From Bacillota bacterium (GTDB taxonomy: Bacteria; Bacillota; Clostridia; Acetivibrionales; DSM-2933): 6,774 nucleotides of DNA. Shown piece after piece: positions 1 to 6,709 of this stretch. The notes under the pieces were generated by a model. The model searched no databases and was not told where the DNA came from. It worked only from the letters and a program-made list of their open reading frames with translations. Each line of letters opens with the position of its first letter. Positions within the stretch are counted from its first letter, which is position 1. The stretch is from the NCBI GenBank assembly GCA_030705945.1, contig JAUZPS010000267.1, positions 1 through 6,774 on the forward strand, given 5' to 3'. Made by a program: the position numbers and the translations under genes.

Positions 1-3000
1 CTTCAACGACAAGCGACGATGGTTATGTAGGAAAGGATGTATGTTACCTTGTAAGCGGTTCAAATGGCGGACATGCTATGACAATCGTCGGTTATGATGA
101 TAACATATGGGTTGACCTTAATAATAATAACGTCGTTGACTCTGGAGAAAAAGGAGCTTTCAGGATTGCCAATTCATGGGGAACATACTGGAAGGACGGA
201 GGGTTTACCTGGTGTTCTTACAATGCGGTTAAAAAAGGAGGCTGGTGGTATAATAACGCTTATTGGATAACTGCAAAAGCAAATTATAAGCCCCTTCTCC
301 TTGGCCAATTTACAATTAATACTCAGGAAAGGGACAAAGTAAGCGCTTATGTGGGTTATTCAAGCTTAGCTCAAAGTACTCCGTCAAAAGTATGGAATCC
401 ATCGGTTCCTTTTAATAACGGGGGACCATACGCCTTCGATGGATCTACAACACCTTGTGACGCAAGTTTTATCGAGGATTTTACTGACCTAGTAATGCAG
501 AATAACCTTGACACAAGTTCAGATTGGAGAATGTATGTCAATATAAATGATATAGTAAGCGGCAACGTGACAACCTTAAAGGACTATAAACTGATTAAGC
601 CTTCAACTGGAGAAGAATTCTCATATATTGGAACACTTCCCCAGAAGGCGGATATGAGTGTAATAAGTCCGTATATCCAATATAAGTTCAGCAGTTTACC
701 TGAGCCATTGATCTCAGCAGCTTCCCCGGCAAATAACTCTATAGAAATTCCGCTTAATTCAAATATCATACTAACATTTAACAAACCTGTAGTTCCTGTT
801 ACGACAAAGAAAATTGAAATAAGGAAATTTTCTGATGATTCCTTGTATGAGTCTATCAATGTAGATGATTCAACGAAAGTTACAGTGTCATCAAATAAGG
901 TTACAATTAATCCCGGAAAAGACTTTCTGCTTGGAGAAAAATTCTATGTACTAATTGATTCAGGCGCATTTAAGGATAATGTGGGTAATCCCTTTAAAGG
1001 AATTGTAAGCAACACGGATTTATCTTTTACAGCCACAGCGATCGCTGTGCCTGTAACTGGCGTAAAAGTATCACCGACAACTGCGACAATTAATGCAGGC
1101 AAAACTTTAAGTCTTACCGCTATTGTTAGTCCTTTAACAGCAACTGATAGTACAATATCATGGTCAAGCAGCAATGGAGCTGTCGCAACAGTTGATTCAA
1201 AGGGAGTTGTTACAGCGGTTTCAGGCGGATCAGCCACAATAACGGCTAAATCTAATCAGAATACTTTAAAAACTGCAACATGTGTAGTAACTGTTCCGGT
1301 GCCTGTTTCGGGTATAACCCTGACTCCATCAGTTTCAACGTTATTAATTGGTAAAACGACAGGAACGGTAGCAGTCAATTTCACCCCAAGCAATGCCGCG
1401 AATAAAACTGTAACATGGACAAGCGATAAACCTAATGTGGTTAGCGTGAGCTCAACCGGCCTTATCAGCCCAGTATCTGAAGGTACTGCAACTATAACCG
1501 CTACGACTTCAGATGGAGGTTACAAAGCCACATGTTCTATAAAGTCAATATACGGAGTGAACAGTTTAAGTCTTGATAGAAGTTCTATCTTATTTAAAGT
1601 GGGAGCCAGCGATATACAATTGACGGCTTCAATATCTCCAACAAACGCGTCAATTAAGGATATTACATGGACAAGCAGCGACCCAAGCATCGCCACAGTT
1701 AATTCATCAGGAATTGTACATGCTGTTGCCAACGGAAAAGTAACAATCACTGTTGTATCCACGCAAGACAGCGCCAAAAAGGCTACTTGCTCAGTAACTG
1801 TTGCTTCAGGAATAGCGCTTTCAAAATCTGCGGTTACTTTAAAAATCGGGAAAACAACAGCGTCGTTAACAGCCACTCTTCTTCCTTCAAACTTAAGTAT
1901 CAGCGCTCTTAAGTGGACAAGCGACAGACCAGATATAGCAACTGTTAGCGGAGCGGGTGTTGTTACTCCTTTATCAGAAGGAACAGCTACAATAACAGCT
2001 ACAAGCAATGATGGTGGACTTACAGCCACTTGTACAGTAACTTCCATATATGGAGTGGACAACATTACCTTAGACAACAGTTCACTCTTATTAAAGGTTG
2101 GGGATAGCGATGTTACGCTTGTACCAACTTTCTCGCCAGCTAATGCGACTATCAAGGATCTCACATGGTCAAGCAGCGCCCCGAGTGTTGCTACCGTAAG
2201 TTCAACCGGAGTTGTTCATGTAGTCGCAACCGGTACTGCAACTATTACCGCAACATCGGTACAGGATAATACAAGAAAGGCTGTCTGCTCCGTAACGGTG
2301 GCATCGGCGCTTGTTCTCTCACAGTCGTCCATAACTTTAAAAATAGGGCAGACAACTGGCGCTCTTTCAGCTAAGTTAGCGCCATTAAACAAAAGTATAA
2401 GCGGAATAATATGGTCAAGCAGTGACTCAAGTGTTGCGACAGTTAGTTCAACAGGACGAGTTACCCCTTTAAAAGAAGGATCAGCAGTGATAACAGCTGC
2501 CACTACCGATGGAAAACTTGCTTCCGCATGCACTGTAATATGTATATATGGTTTGAATAGTTTTACTATAGACAGAAAATCAATTTTAATAAACGTTGGG
2601 GCAAAAGATATAACTCTTGTACCACAATATAACCCATCCAATGCGACAAGCAAAAATCTTATCTGGACCAGCAGCGACACAAATGTAGCAACAGTAAGTT
2701 CGTCGGGCGTTGTCCATGCGGTGGGGTTAGGAACAGCAATTATTACAGCAACATATGAACAGGACAGCGCAAAGAAGGTTAACTGTTCTGTGACGGTAAC
2801 TTCAGGAATTACGCTTTCCCAGTCGGCTGTGACATTAAAAATTGGTCAGTCAACCGCAAGGCTCACAGCAAGCCTTACTCCGGCTAATACTGTCATATCT
2901 GCTGTTACATGGACCAGTGATAAACCGGAAGTGGCAAGTGTAAGTTCGTCAGGTGTTATTACACCAAAGTCCGAAGGTACAGCAACAATTACAGCAGCAT

Positions 3001-3803
3001 CTATAGACGGGGGATATACAGCAGCTTGCTCTGTAACTTGTATTTATGGTTTGAGCAGTGTAACTTTAGACAGAAAATCGATACTATTTAATGTTGGAGC
3101 AGGTGATATAACCCTTATTCCTGCGTATAGTCCAATTAATGCCTCTGTTAAGAGTCTAACATGGACCAGCAGCGATACAAGTGTAGCGACAGTTGACGCT
3201 TCGGGTGTGGTACATGCGGTGGCAAATGGAGTAGCCACAATAACTGCGACTTCCGTACAGGATAATGCAAAAAAAGCAACCTGTTTAGTAACGGTAGCAT
3301 CTGGGATATCACTTTCCCAAACATCATTAACTCAAAAAATAGGTCAGGCAGGCGCAAGACTTGTCGCTAAGCTTATTCCATCCGGAACTGAAATAAGCGC
3401 AATTAACTGGACAAGCGACAAACCGGAGGTAGCAACTGTCAATACCAGTGGAGTAATTACGGCAAGGAGCGAAGGGACTGCGATTATAACTGCCGCAACC
3501 AAAGATGGCGGATTTACAGCCACCTGTACTGTAACATCAATTTATGGATTGAGCAGTGTAACTCTAAGCAGGACGCCAATTATTATAAAAGTAGGGGCAG
3601 CGGACGTAACACTCAGTCCGGTTTTTTATCCGGTAAATGCGACCATAAAAGATCTTTCATGGACAAGCAGCAATACAAGTGTTGCGACTGTTGATTCCTC
3701 AGGCGTTGTACATGCGGTCGGAAGCGGTACAGCTACCATAACTGCAACATCGGCGCAGGACAGCAGCAAAAAAGCTTACAGTTACATAACAGTGATTAAT
3801 TAG
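1..3803 (+). CDS. C1A (papain-family) cysteine peptidase with Big_5 and eleven BIG2 Ig-like domains, 5'-partial
   Basis: The reading frame is open from the window edge (first full codon at 3), so the start, signal peptide and catalytic Cys are upstream; the Met at 78 is internal. Residues below count from that Met. The peptidase C-terminal lobe is clear: GGHAMTIVGYDD carries the catalytic His (nt 72-74) and IANSWGTYW the catalytic Asn (nt 171-173, residue 32), followed by a Trp/Tyr-rich strand ending near residue 66. Residues 67-206 form an unassigned beta-rich linker. Residues 207-320 resemble an SbsA-like Ig domain (ASPANNSIEIPLNSNIILTF, later GNPFKG). Residues 324-1241 are eleven BIG2 domains with the recurring signature W(T/S)S(S/D)..ATV..G.(V/I) and GTATITA. 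The protein ends in the last BIG2 domain, with no LPXTG, SLH or dockerin. It is likely secreted; BIG2 arrays often act as surface stalks or adhesive modules. No substrate can be inferred. A terminator follows the stop. Confidence 0.93.
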   Translation, partial: STTSDDGYVGKDVCYLVSGSNGGHAMTIVGYDDNIWVDLNNNNVVDSGEKGAFRIANSWGTYWKDGGFTWCSYNAVKKGGWWYNNAYWITAKANYKPLLLGQFTINTQERDKVSAYVGYSSLAQSTPSKVWNPSVPFNNGGPYAFDGSTTPCDASFIEDFTDLVMQNNLDTSSDWRMYVNINDIVSGNVTTLKDYKLIKPSTGEEFSYIGTLPQKADMSVISPYIQYKFSSLPEPLISAASPANNSIEIPLNSNIILTFNKPVVPVTTKKIEIRKFSDDSLYESINVDDSTKVTVSSNKVTINPGKDFLLGEKFYVLIDSGAFKDNVGNPFKGIVSNTDLSFTATAIAVPVTGVKVSPTTATINAGKTLSLTAIVSPLTATDSTISWSSSNGAVATVDSKGVVTAVSGGSATITAKSNQNTLKTATCVVTVPVPVSGITLTPSVSTLLIGKTTGTVAVNFTPSNAANKTVTWTSDKPNVVSVSSTGLISPVSEGTATITATTSDGGYKATCSIKSIYGVNSLSLDRSSILFKVGASDIQLTASISPTNASIKDITWTSSDPSIATVNSSGIVHAVANGKVTITVVSTQDSAKKATCSVTVASGIALSKSAVTLKIGKTTASLTATLLPSNLSISALKWTSDRPDIATVSGAGVVTPLSEGTATITATSNDGGLTATCTVTSIYGVDNITLDNSSLLLKVGDSDVTLVPTFSPANATIKDLTWSSSAPSVATVSSTGVVHVVATGTATITATSVQDNTRKAVCSVTVASALVLSQSSITLKIGQTTGALSAKLAPLNKSISGIIWSSSDSSVATVSSTGRVTPLKEGSAVITAATTDGKLASACTVICIYGLNSFTIDRKSILINVGAKDITLVPQYNPSNATSKNLIWTSSDTNVATVSSSGVVHAVGLGTAIITATYEQDSAKKVNCSVTVTSGITLSQSAVTLKIGQSTARLTASLTPANTVISAVTWTSDKPEVASVSSSGVITPKSEGTATITAASIDGGYTAACSVTCIYGLSSVTLDRKSILFNVGAGDITLIPAYSPINASVKSLTWTSSDTSVATVDASGVVHAVANGVATITATSVQDNAKKATCLVTVASGISLSQTSLTQKIGQAGARLVAKLIPSGTEISAINWTSDKPEVATVNTSGVITARSEGTAIITAATKDGGFTATCTVTSIYGLSSVTLSRTPIIIKVGAADVTLSPVFYPVNATIKDLSWTSSNTSVATVDSSGVVHAVGSGTATITATSAQDSSKKAYSYITVIN
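1308..3797 (+). repeat. Five tandem 498-bp (166-aa) units, each an A-type plus B-type BIG2 domain
   Basis: Ten BIG2 domains of exactly 83 residues alternate between two subtypes. A-type domains start with SGI.LSQS, contain W(T/S)SD(K/R)P and SEGTA, and end in IYG. B-type domains start with L.S.TLDRKSIL, contain KDLTWTSSD and GVVHAV, and end in KKATCSVTVA. The pairs lie at 1308-1805, 1806-2303, 2304-2801, 2802-3299 and 3300-3797, with no change of length between them. A less similar, 84-residue BIG2 domain precedes the array. At DNA level the copies have drifted, so the repeat is clearest in protein. The pattern points to ancestral duplication of a two-domain block. Confidence 0.9.
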
Positions 3804-3920
3804 GTTTATAACGACTATAACGATTTATTCTACTGCAAACAAATAAAGCAGATATTCATAGATTTAGGATGCTGAAAAATGAAGTCTAAAATCTTTTATC
3901 TGTAAATTCTAACGAATAAC

Positions 3921-3979
3921 AAAGGTCTGTCGCCAAAATAACTTGTTAAGTTAAGCTGGCACTAGGCCTTTTTATTTTT
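3921..3979 (+). terminator. Rho-independent terminator after the protease gene
   Basis: Arms 3921-3935 (AAAGGTCTGTCGCCA) and 3957-3971 (TGGCACTAGGCCTTT) pair over 15 positions with two G-U wobbles and two mismatches. The loop holds a further perfect 6-bp hairpin, TAACTT-GTT-AAGTTA. The right arm runs directly into a T-rich tail (TTTTTATTTTT, 3969-3979). It lies about 117 nt after the stop at 3803 and should separate the protease transcript from the sugar operon downstream. Confidence 0.85.
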
Positions 3980-4054
3980 AAAATTATTGCAAATTTCAGG
4001 CTTCAAATTTCTTTCAGGCAGAATTTGTAGACAAAAATTTTTATTTATAAATAC

Positions 4055-4083
4055 TTGACAGTATGATAAAATAAGGCGAAAAT
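4055..4083 (+). promoter_or_regulatory. Candidate sigma-A promoter for the sugar operon
   Basis: A perfect TTGACA at 4055-4060 is followed after 17 bp by GAAAAT at 4078-4083, which keeps the A at position 2 and the T at position 6 of a -10 box. An alternative TATAAA at 4083-4088 is too far away (22 bp). If used, it would give a leader of more than 300 nt before the ATG at 4416. In such A/T-rich DNA chance matches are common. A second TATAAT at 4213-4218 has only a poor -35 (TTCAAG, 16 bp spacer). Confidence 0.35.
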
Positions 4084-4400
4084 ATAAATAAAATGTCGTA
4101 AAAATTATTAATTTATATATAGGTTTTTCAATCATTCCTTGATTAAAAAAACAGAAAATGCGATTTTCACGTTCTTAAACATAATTAAAGTTCAAGTTTG
4201 TAATTTGTTATTTATAATAGCTAAATTTAGTTATTAAAAAGCAATTATATGTCAGGAAAATGTTTTTCACAATCTAAAAAATGTAAATATTTATTAAAGG
4301 GACAATAAAACTTTTGGTCTTAATCAAAGTATTCTTATGAGCCGCAGAACATTTTTTATTAAAATAATTATTAATCTTACATATAAAGTTTTTGACAAAG

Positions 4401-4406
4401 AGAGGT
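4401..4406 (+). promoter_or_regulatory. Shine-Dalgarno site that fixes the start of the 2-epimerase gene
   Basis: AGAGGT lies 9 nt before ATG 4416. A TTG eight codons upstream (4392) is in frame, but the Shine-Dalgarno site lies inside that extension, and the extra residues MTKRGNFK are not part of the family's N-terminal beta strand. ATG 4416 is therefore preferred. Confidence 0.75.
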
Positions 4407-4415
4407 AACTTTAAG

Positions 4416-5597
4416 ATGAGGCCGCTAAATACTATTGTTGTTACTACGTCCAGGGCTGATTATGGTTTATTGTATCCTTTAATCAAAAAGATATCCTGCG
4501 ATAAATATTTTAATTTAAACCTTATTGTTACAGGAAGCCATCTTTCTTTTGAATTTGGAAATACTGTAGAAGAAATCAAAAGAGATGGATTTAATATATT
4601 TAATGTCGTCAGCGCTTATCCTTCGGGGGACAGTGAAAGAGATATTATTGCCTCTATTGCTGAAAGTATGAAATGCCTTTCAAACTTGATTGAAAAAAGT
4701 AAACCTGATCTCGTAATAGTTTTAGGAGACAGGTATGAATTGTGGCCTGTAATTATTGCCTGCGTTATTCATAAGATCCCTATTGCGCATATTCATGGGG
4801 GCGAGACTACTTATGGAAGTACTGATGAGGTGGTCAGGCATTCGGTTACAAAGGCGGCTGTTATTCACTTTCCTTCAATTGAACAGTATGGAAAGAGAAT
4901 AATACAAATGGGCGAGGAGCCTAAGAATGTTTTTGTTGTTGGCGCTTTAGCTATTGATAATATAAAAAATATTGAGTTGATGCATATTGAAGAATTAAAG
5001 CATTACACAAAACTTGATTTTAATAAAGATATTGCTTTATTGACATACCATCCCGTAACACAGGATAAGATAGATTCTACGACGGAACAGATCAAAAATG
5101 TCCTGGATGCAGTTCTTGAATCAGGGATAACGACAATTATTACGATGCCGAATATGGATGTGGGAGGCAGGGCAATCTATAAGAAAATAAATGAATACGT
5201 TGAAAAATATCCAAAGAATTTTGTTCTGATCTCCAATTTGGGAAGGGTTGCATATTTAAGCGCTATGAAATATGCGAAGCTTATGATTGGAAATTCATCT
5301 AGCGGCATAATTGAAAGCGCGTCGTTCAGACTTCCCGTTGTAAATGTTGGGGACAGGCAGGAAGGAAGATATAAACCCATTAATGTAATCGATTGTTTAT
5401 GCGCAAAAAATGATATTTATGATGGGATAACCAAAGCCTTATCGGAAGACTTTAAGGAAAGTTTATATAATTTGGAAAATCCCTATGGTGATGGTGAGAC
5501 TGCGGATAGAATTGTAAATATACTAAAAACCTTTGATTTCTCTGATAAAGAAAGGTTATTGAAAAAAAGGTTTTTTGATTTAGATATTGGATTTTAA
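4416..5597 (+). CDS. neuC: UDP-N-acetylglucosamine 2-epimerase (hydrolysing), NeuC/LegG family
   Basis: The 393-residue cytoplasmic enzyme is expected to hydrolyse an NDP-linked acetamido sugar while inverting C2. NeuC proper gives ManNAc from UDP-GlcNAc; LegG/PtmD gives 2,4-diacetamido-2,4,6-trideoxymannose for legionaminic acid. Family motifs are intact across a GT-B-like two-domain fold: TTSRADYG at residues 10-17, VLGDRYE at 102-108, AHIHGGE at 124-130, STDE at 135-138, TYHPVT at 210-215, GNSSSGIIES at 292-301 and NVGDRQEGR at 310-318. Length and the C-terminal RFFDLD ending fit a complete protein. The start is ATG 4416 rather than TTG 4392, from the Shine-Dalgarno site. Next to a PtmE-type nucleotidyltransferase and a LegB-like dehydratase, the LegG role in a GDP-sugar route is more likely than the UDP-GlcNAc reaction, but sequence alone does not settle the substrate. 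It is the first gene of the operon. Confidence 0.92.
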   Translation: MRPLNTIVVTTSRADYGLLYPLIKKISCDKYFNLNLIVTGSHLSFEFGNTVEEIKRDGFNIFNVVSAYPSGDSERDIIASIAESMKCLSNLIEKSKPDLVIVLGDRYELWPVIIACVIHKIPIAHIHGGETTYGSTDEVVRHSVTKAAVIHFPSIEQYGKRIIQMGEEPKNVFVVGALAIDNIKNIELMHIEELKHYTKLDFNKDIALLTYHPVTQDKIDSTTEQIKNVLDAVLESGITTIITMPNMDVGGRAIYKKINEYVEKYPKNFVLISNLGRVAYLSAMKYAKLMIGNSSSGIIESASFRLPVVNVGDRQEGRYKPINVIDCLCAKNDIYDGITKALSEDFKESLYNLENPYGDGETADRIVNILKTFDFSDKERLLKKRFFDLDIGF

Positions 5598-5606
5598 TAC
5601 TGATAT

Positions 5607-5612
5607 GGGGTG
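5607..5612 (+). promoter_or_regulatory. Shine-Dalgarno site that fixes the start of the nucleotidyltransferase gene
   Basis: GGGGTG lies 6 nt before ATG 5619. An in-frame GTG at 5610 falls inside this site and so is unlikely to be the start. The gap from the 2-epimerase stop (5597) is 21 nt, which fits translation from one operon transcript. Confidence 0.7.
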
Positions 5613-5618
5613 TATTCT

Positions 5619-6476
5619 ATGAATAATTCCAGGAAAATATCTTTAGTAGAAAAAAATAAAAAGTTTTTGGATATTCTAAAGATGAAAGAAGACACATCAG
5701 ATGTAGGTATGGACAATTATGTAGTATTGATGGCTGGCGGTGAAGGAAACAGGCTTAGACCTTTGACCAACGAAATACCTAAGCCCATGTTAAAGGTGGG
5801 AAATAAGCCGATTTTAGAAATAATAATAAATCAATTTAAAGATTTCGGGTTTAAAAACTTTATAATTTCAATTAATTACCTCGCGGATATTGTAGAAGGT
5901 TATTTTAGTGATGGGAGCAACTTTGGGGTTAACATAGAGTATATAAGAGAAACTAAAAGTCTGGGAACAATAGGCTGCCTCAGGCTTCTGAAGGACAAGC
6001 TTAGAATGCCTTTTTATGTAATGAATGGCGATTTGCTTACAAAAGTCAATTTTTATGAAATGTTTGAATTTCATAAAACCGGTAGCTTTGGTATGACTTT
6101 AGGTATTAGAAACTATCAATATACATTACCCTATGGAGTTATTGATCATGAAGGAGACATTATAACAGACTTTAGTGAAAAGCCCTTACAGTCATGTATG
6201 ATTAATGCCGGGGTTTATTGTCTGAATCCAGGAGTAATAGATTATATTCCGGAAGATTTAAGTTTTGACATCACCGATCTTGTAGATATTTGCATCAGAA
6301 ATGAAGTTAATGTTGGTGGTTTTGTTATTAAGGGTTACTGGGTAGATATAGGACAAATAGAAGACTATTACAGGGCTAATTCTGAGTATGATTTCGTTTT
6401 TAAAAATGACATTGAGTTTCTTAAGAAGAATTCAAAAAAATCTTTATTCAAGATATATAATAACAAAAAAAGTTAA
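5619..6476 (+). CDS. PtmE/LegX-type sugar-1-phosphate nucleotidyltransferase lacking the CBS-domain pair
   Basis: The 285-residue protein belongs to the NTP_transferase (glycosyltransferase-A-like) family. Relatives such as PtmE make GDP-glucosamine from GTP and glucosamine-1-phosphate as the first step of legionaminic acid synthesis. Visible motifs: MAGGEGNRLRPLT at 38-50 (nucleotide loop, with Asn44 where Thr is usual), PKPMLKVGNKPILE at 54-67, ETKSLGTIG at 111-119, VMNGDLL at 134-140 with the probable metal ligand Asp138, EKP at 187-189, NAGVY at 196-200, and GYWVDIGQIEDYYRAN at 239-254 with the second metal ligand Asp243. Close family members carry about 120 N-terminal residues of paired CBS domains. 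Here residues 6-24 (KISLVEKNKKFLDILKMKE) resemble only the last strand and helix of the second CBS domain, so the regulatory module appears deleted. The catalytic domain looks complete. The last 30 residues are a Lys/Asn-rich tail. It follows the 2-epimerase in the same operon; the nucleotide and sugar used are inferred. Confidence 0.87.
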   Translation: MNNSRKISLVEKNKKFLDILKMKEDTSDVGMDNYVVLMAGGEGNRLRPLTNEIPKPMLKVGNKPILEIIINQFKDFGFKNFIISINYLADIVEGYFSDGSNFGVNIEYIRETKSLGTIGCLRLLKDKLRMPFYVMNGDLLTKVNFYEMFEFHKTGSFGMTLGIRNYQYTLPYGVIDHEGDIITDFSEKPLQSCMINAGVYCLNPGVIDYIPEDLSFDITDLVDICIRNEVNVGGFVIKGYWVDIGQIEDYYRANSEYDFVFKNDIEFLKKNSKKSLFKIYNNKKS

Positions 6477-6489
6477 ATTAGCCTTGTTA

Positions 6490-6693
6490 GGTAGTATCAA
6501 AAAATAAACAGGTCAACTGGTCGTTTCAAAAACTAGATATAATGGTTTTCATCATACAAAACTTGAACAAGGAATTTTTTGAAACGCCCTTAAGGTAGTA
6601 TCAAAAAAACTTAGCAACTGGTCGTTTCAAAAGCTTGATATAATGGGTTTTCGTCATATAAACTTGAACAAGGAGTTTTTTGAAACGCCCTAA
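6490..6693. repeat. Two tandem copies of a ~100-bp inverted-repeat element (MITE-like)
   Basis: Copy 1 covers 6490-6593 and copy 2 covers 6594-6693, aligned along their whole length with a few substitutions and small gaps. Both begin GGTAGTATCAAAAAA and end TTTTTTGAAACGCCC plus TTAA or TAA. The two ends are imperfect inverted repeats (12 of 15 positions). A second, inner copy of the left motif (GGTCGTTTCAAAAA, 6519-6532 in copy 1) pairs with the right end at 13 of 14 positions across a ~43-nt loop. No protein is encoded. Each boundary carries a TA, as in elements that duplicate a TA target. The element family is not recognised. Confidence 0.8.
6636..6644 (+). promoter_or_regulatory. Possible extended -10 promoter inside the second repeat copy
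   Basis: TGATATAAT matches an extended -10 element (TGnTATAAT) and lies about 65 nt before the TTG start of the next gene. No good -35 is seen at the proper distance. Copy 1 of the repeat keeps TATAAT (6538-6543) but has AGA in place of TGA. It could give the dehydratase gene its own transcription start. Confidence 0.35.
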
Positions 6694-6694
6694 G

Positions 6695-6699
6695 AAGGG
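6695..6699 (+). promoter_or_regulatory. Ribosome binding site of the terminal partial gene
   Basis: AAGGG at 6695-6699, directly after the second repeat copy, lies 10 nt before TTG 6710. An in-frame TAG at 6704-6706 leaves TTG 6710 as the first usable start, so this modest site and a non-ATG start are the best reading. Confidence 0.55.
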
Positions 6700-6709
6700 T
6701 TGGTAGATA

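Larger units (their letters stand above)
3804..4415. other. A/T-rich intergenic region between protease gene and nonulosonic acid operon
   Basis: This 612-bp spacer has no convincing open frame on either strand. It contains the terminator at 3921-3979 and then about 435 bp of very A/T-rich sequence rich in A- and T-tracts. The promoter for the following genes must lie here if they are not read through from upstream. I see no tRNA, no recognisable riboswitch and no phage or IS end in it. Confidence 0.7.

Noticed and set aside
114..149. Dockerin module in the protease
   Set aside because: Only one calcium-loop-like segment is present; a dockerin needs two ~22-residue repeats, and this one sits inside the peptidase fold.
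1520..2680. Long minus-strand open frames opposite the BIG2 array (e.g. 1520-2164 and 2216-2680)
   Set aside because: They mirror the Ser/Thr/Val-rich repeat codons of the plus-strand gene, recur with its period, and show no recognisable family or ribosome binding site.
4133..4150. Hairpin AATCA-TTCCT-TGATT followed by A-tract as a minus-strand terminator
   Set aside because: The stem is only 5 bp and A/T-rich, and there is no minus-strand gene for it to end.
4392..4397. TTGACA as a -35 box
   Set aside because: It overlaps the ribosome binding region of the gene; a transcript from it would start inside the coding sequence and lack the start codon.
4392..4415. TTG 4392 as the start of the 2-epimerase
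   Set aside because: The Shine-Dalgarno AGAGGT lies downstream of it and before ATG 4416; the extra eight residues do not fit the family N-terminus.
5610..5618. GTG 5610 as the start of the nucleotidyltransferase
   Set aside because: It lies within the GGGGTG Shine-Dalgarno site that serves ATG 5619.
6490..6693. CRISPR array or intrinsic terminator
   Set aside because: There are only two ~100-bp units without short repeats and unique spacers, and no U-run follows the hairpin arms as a terminator needs.
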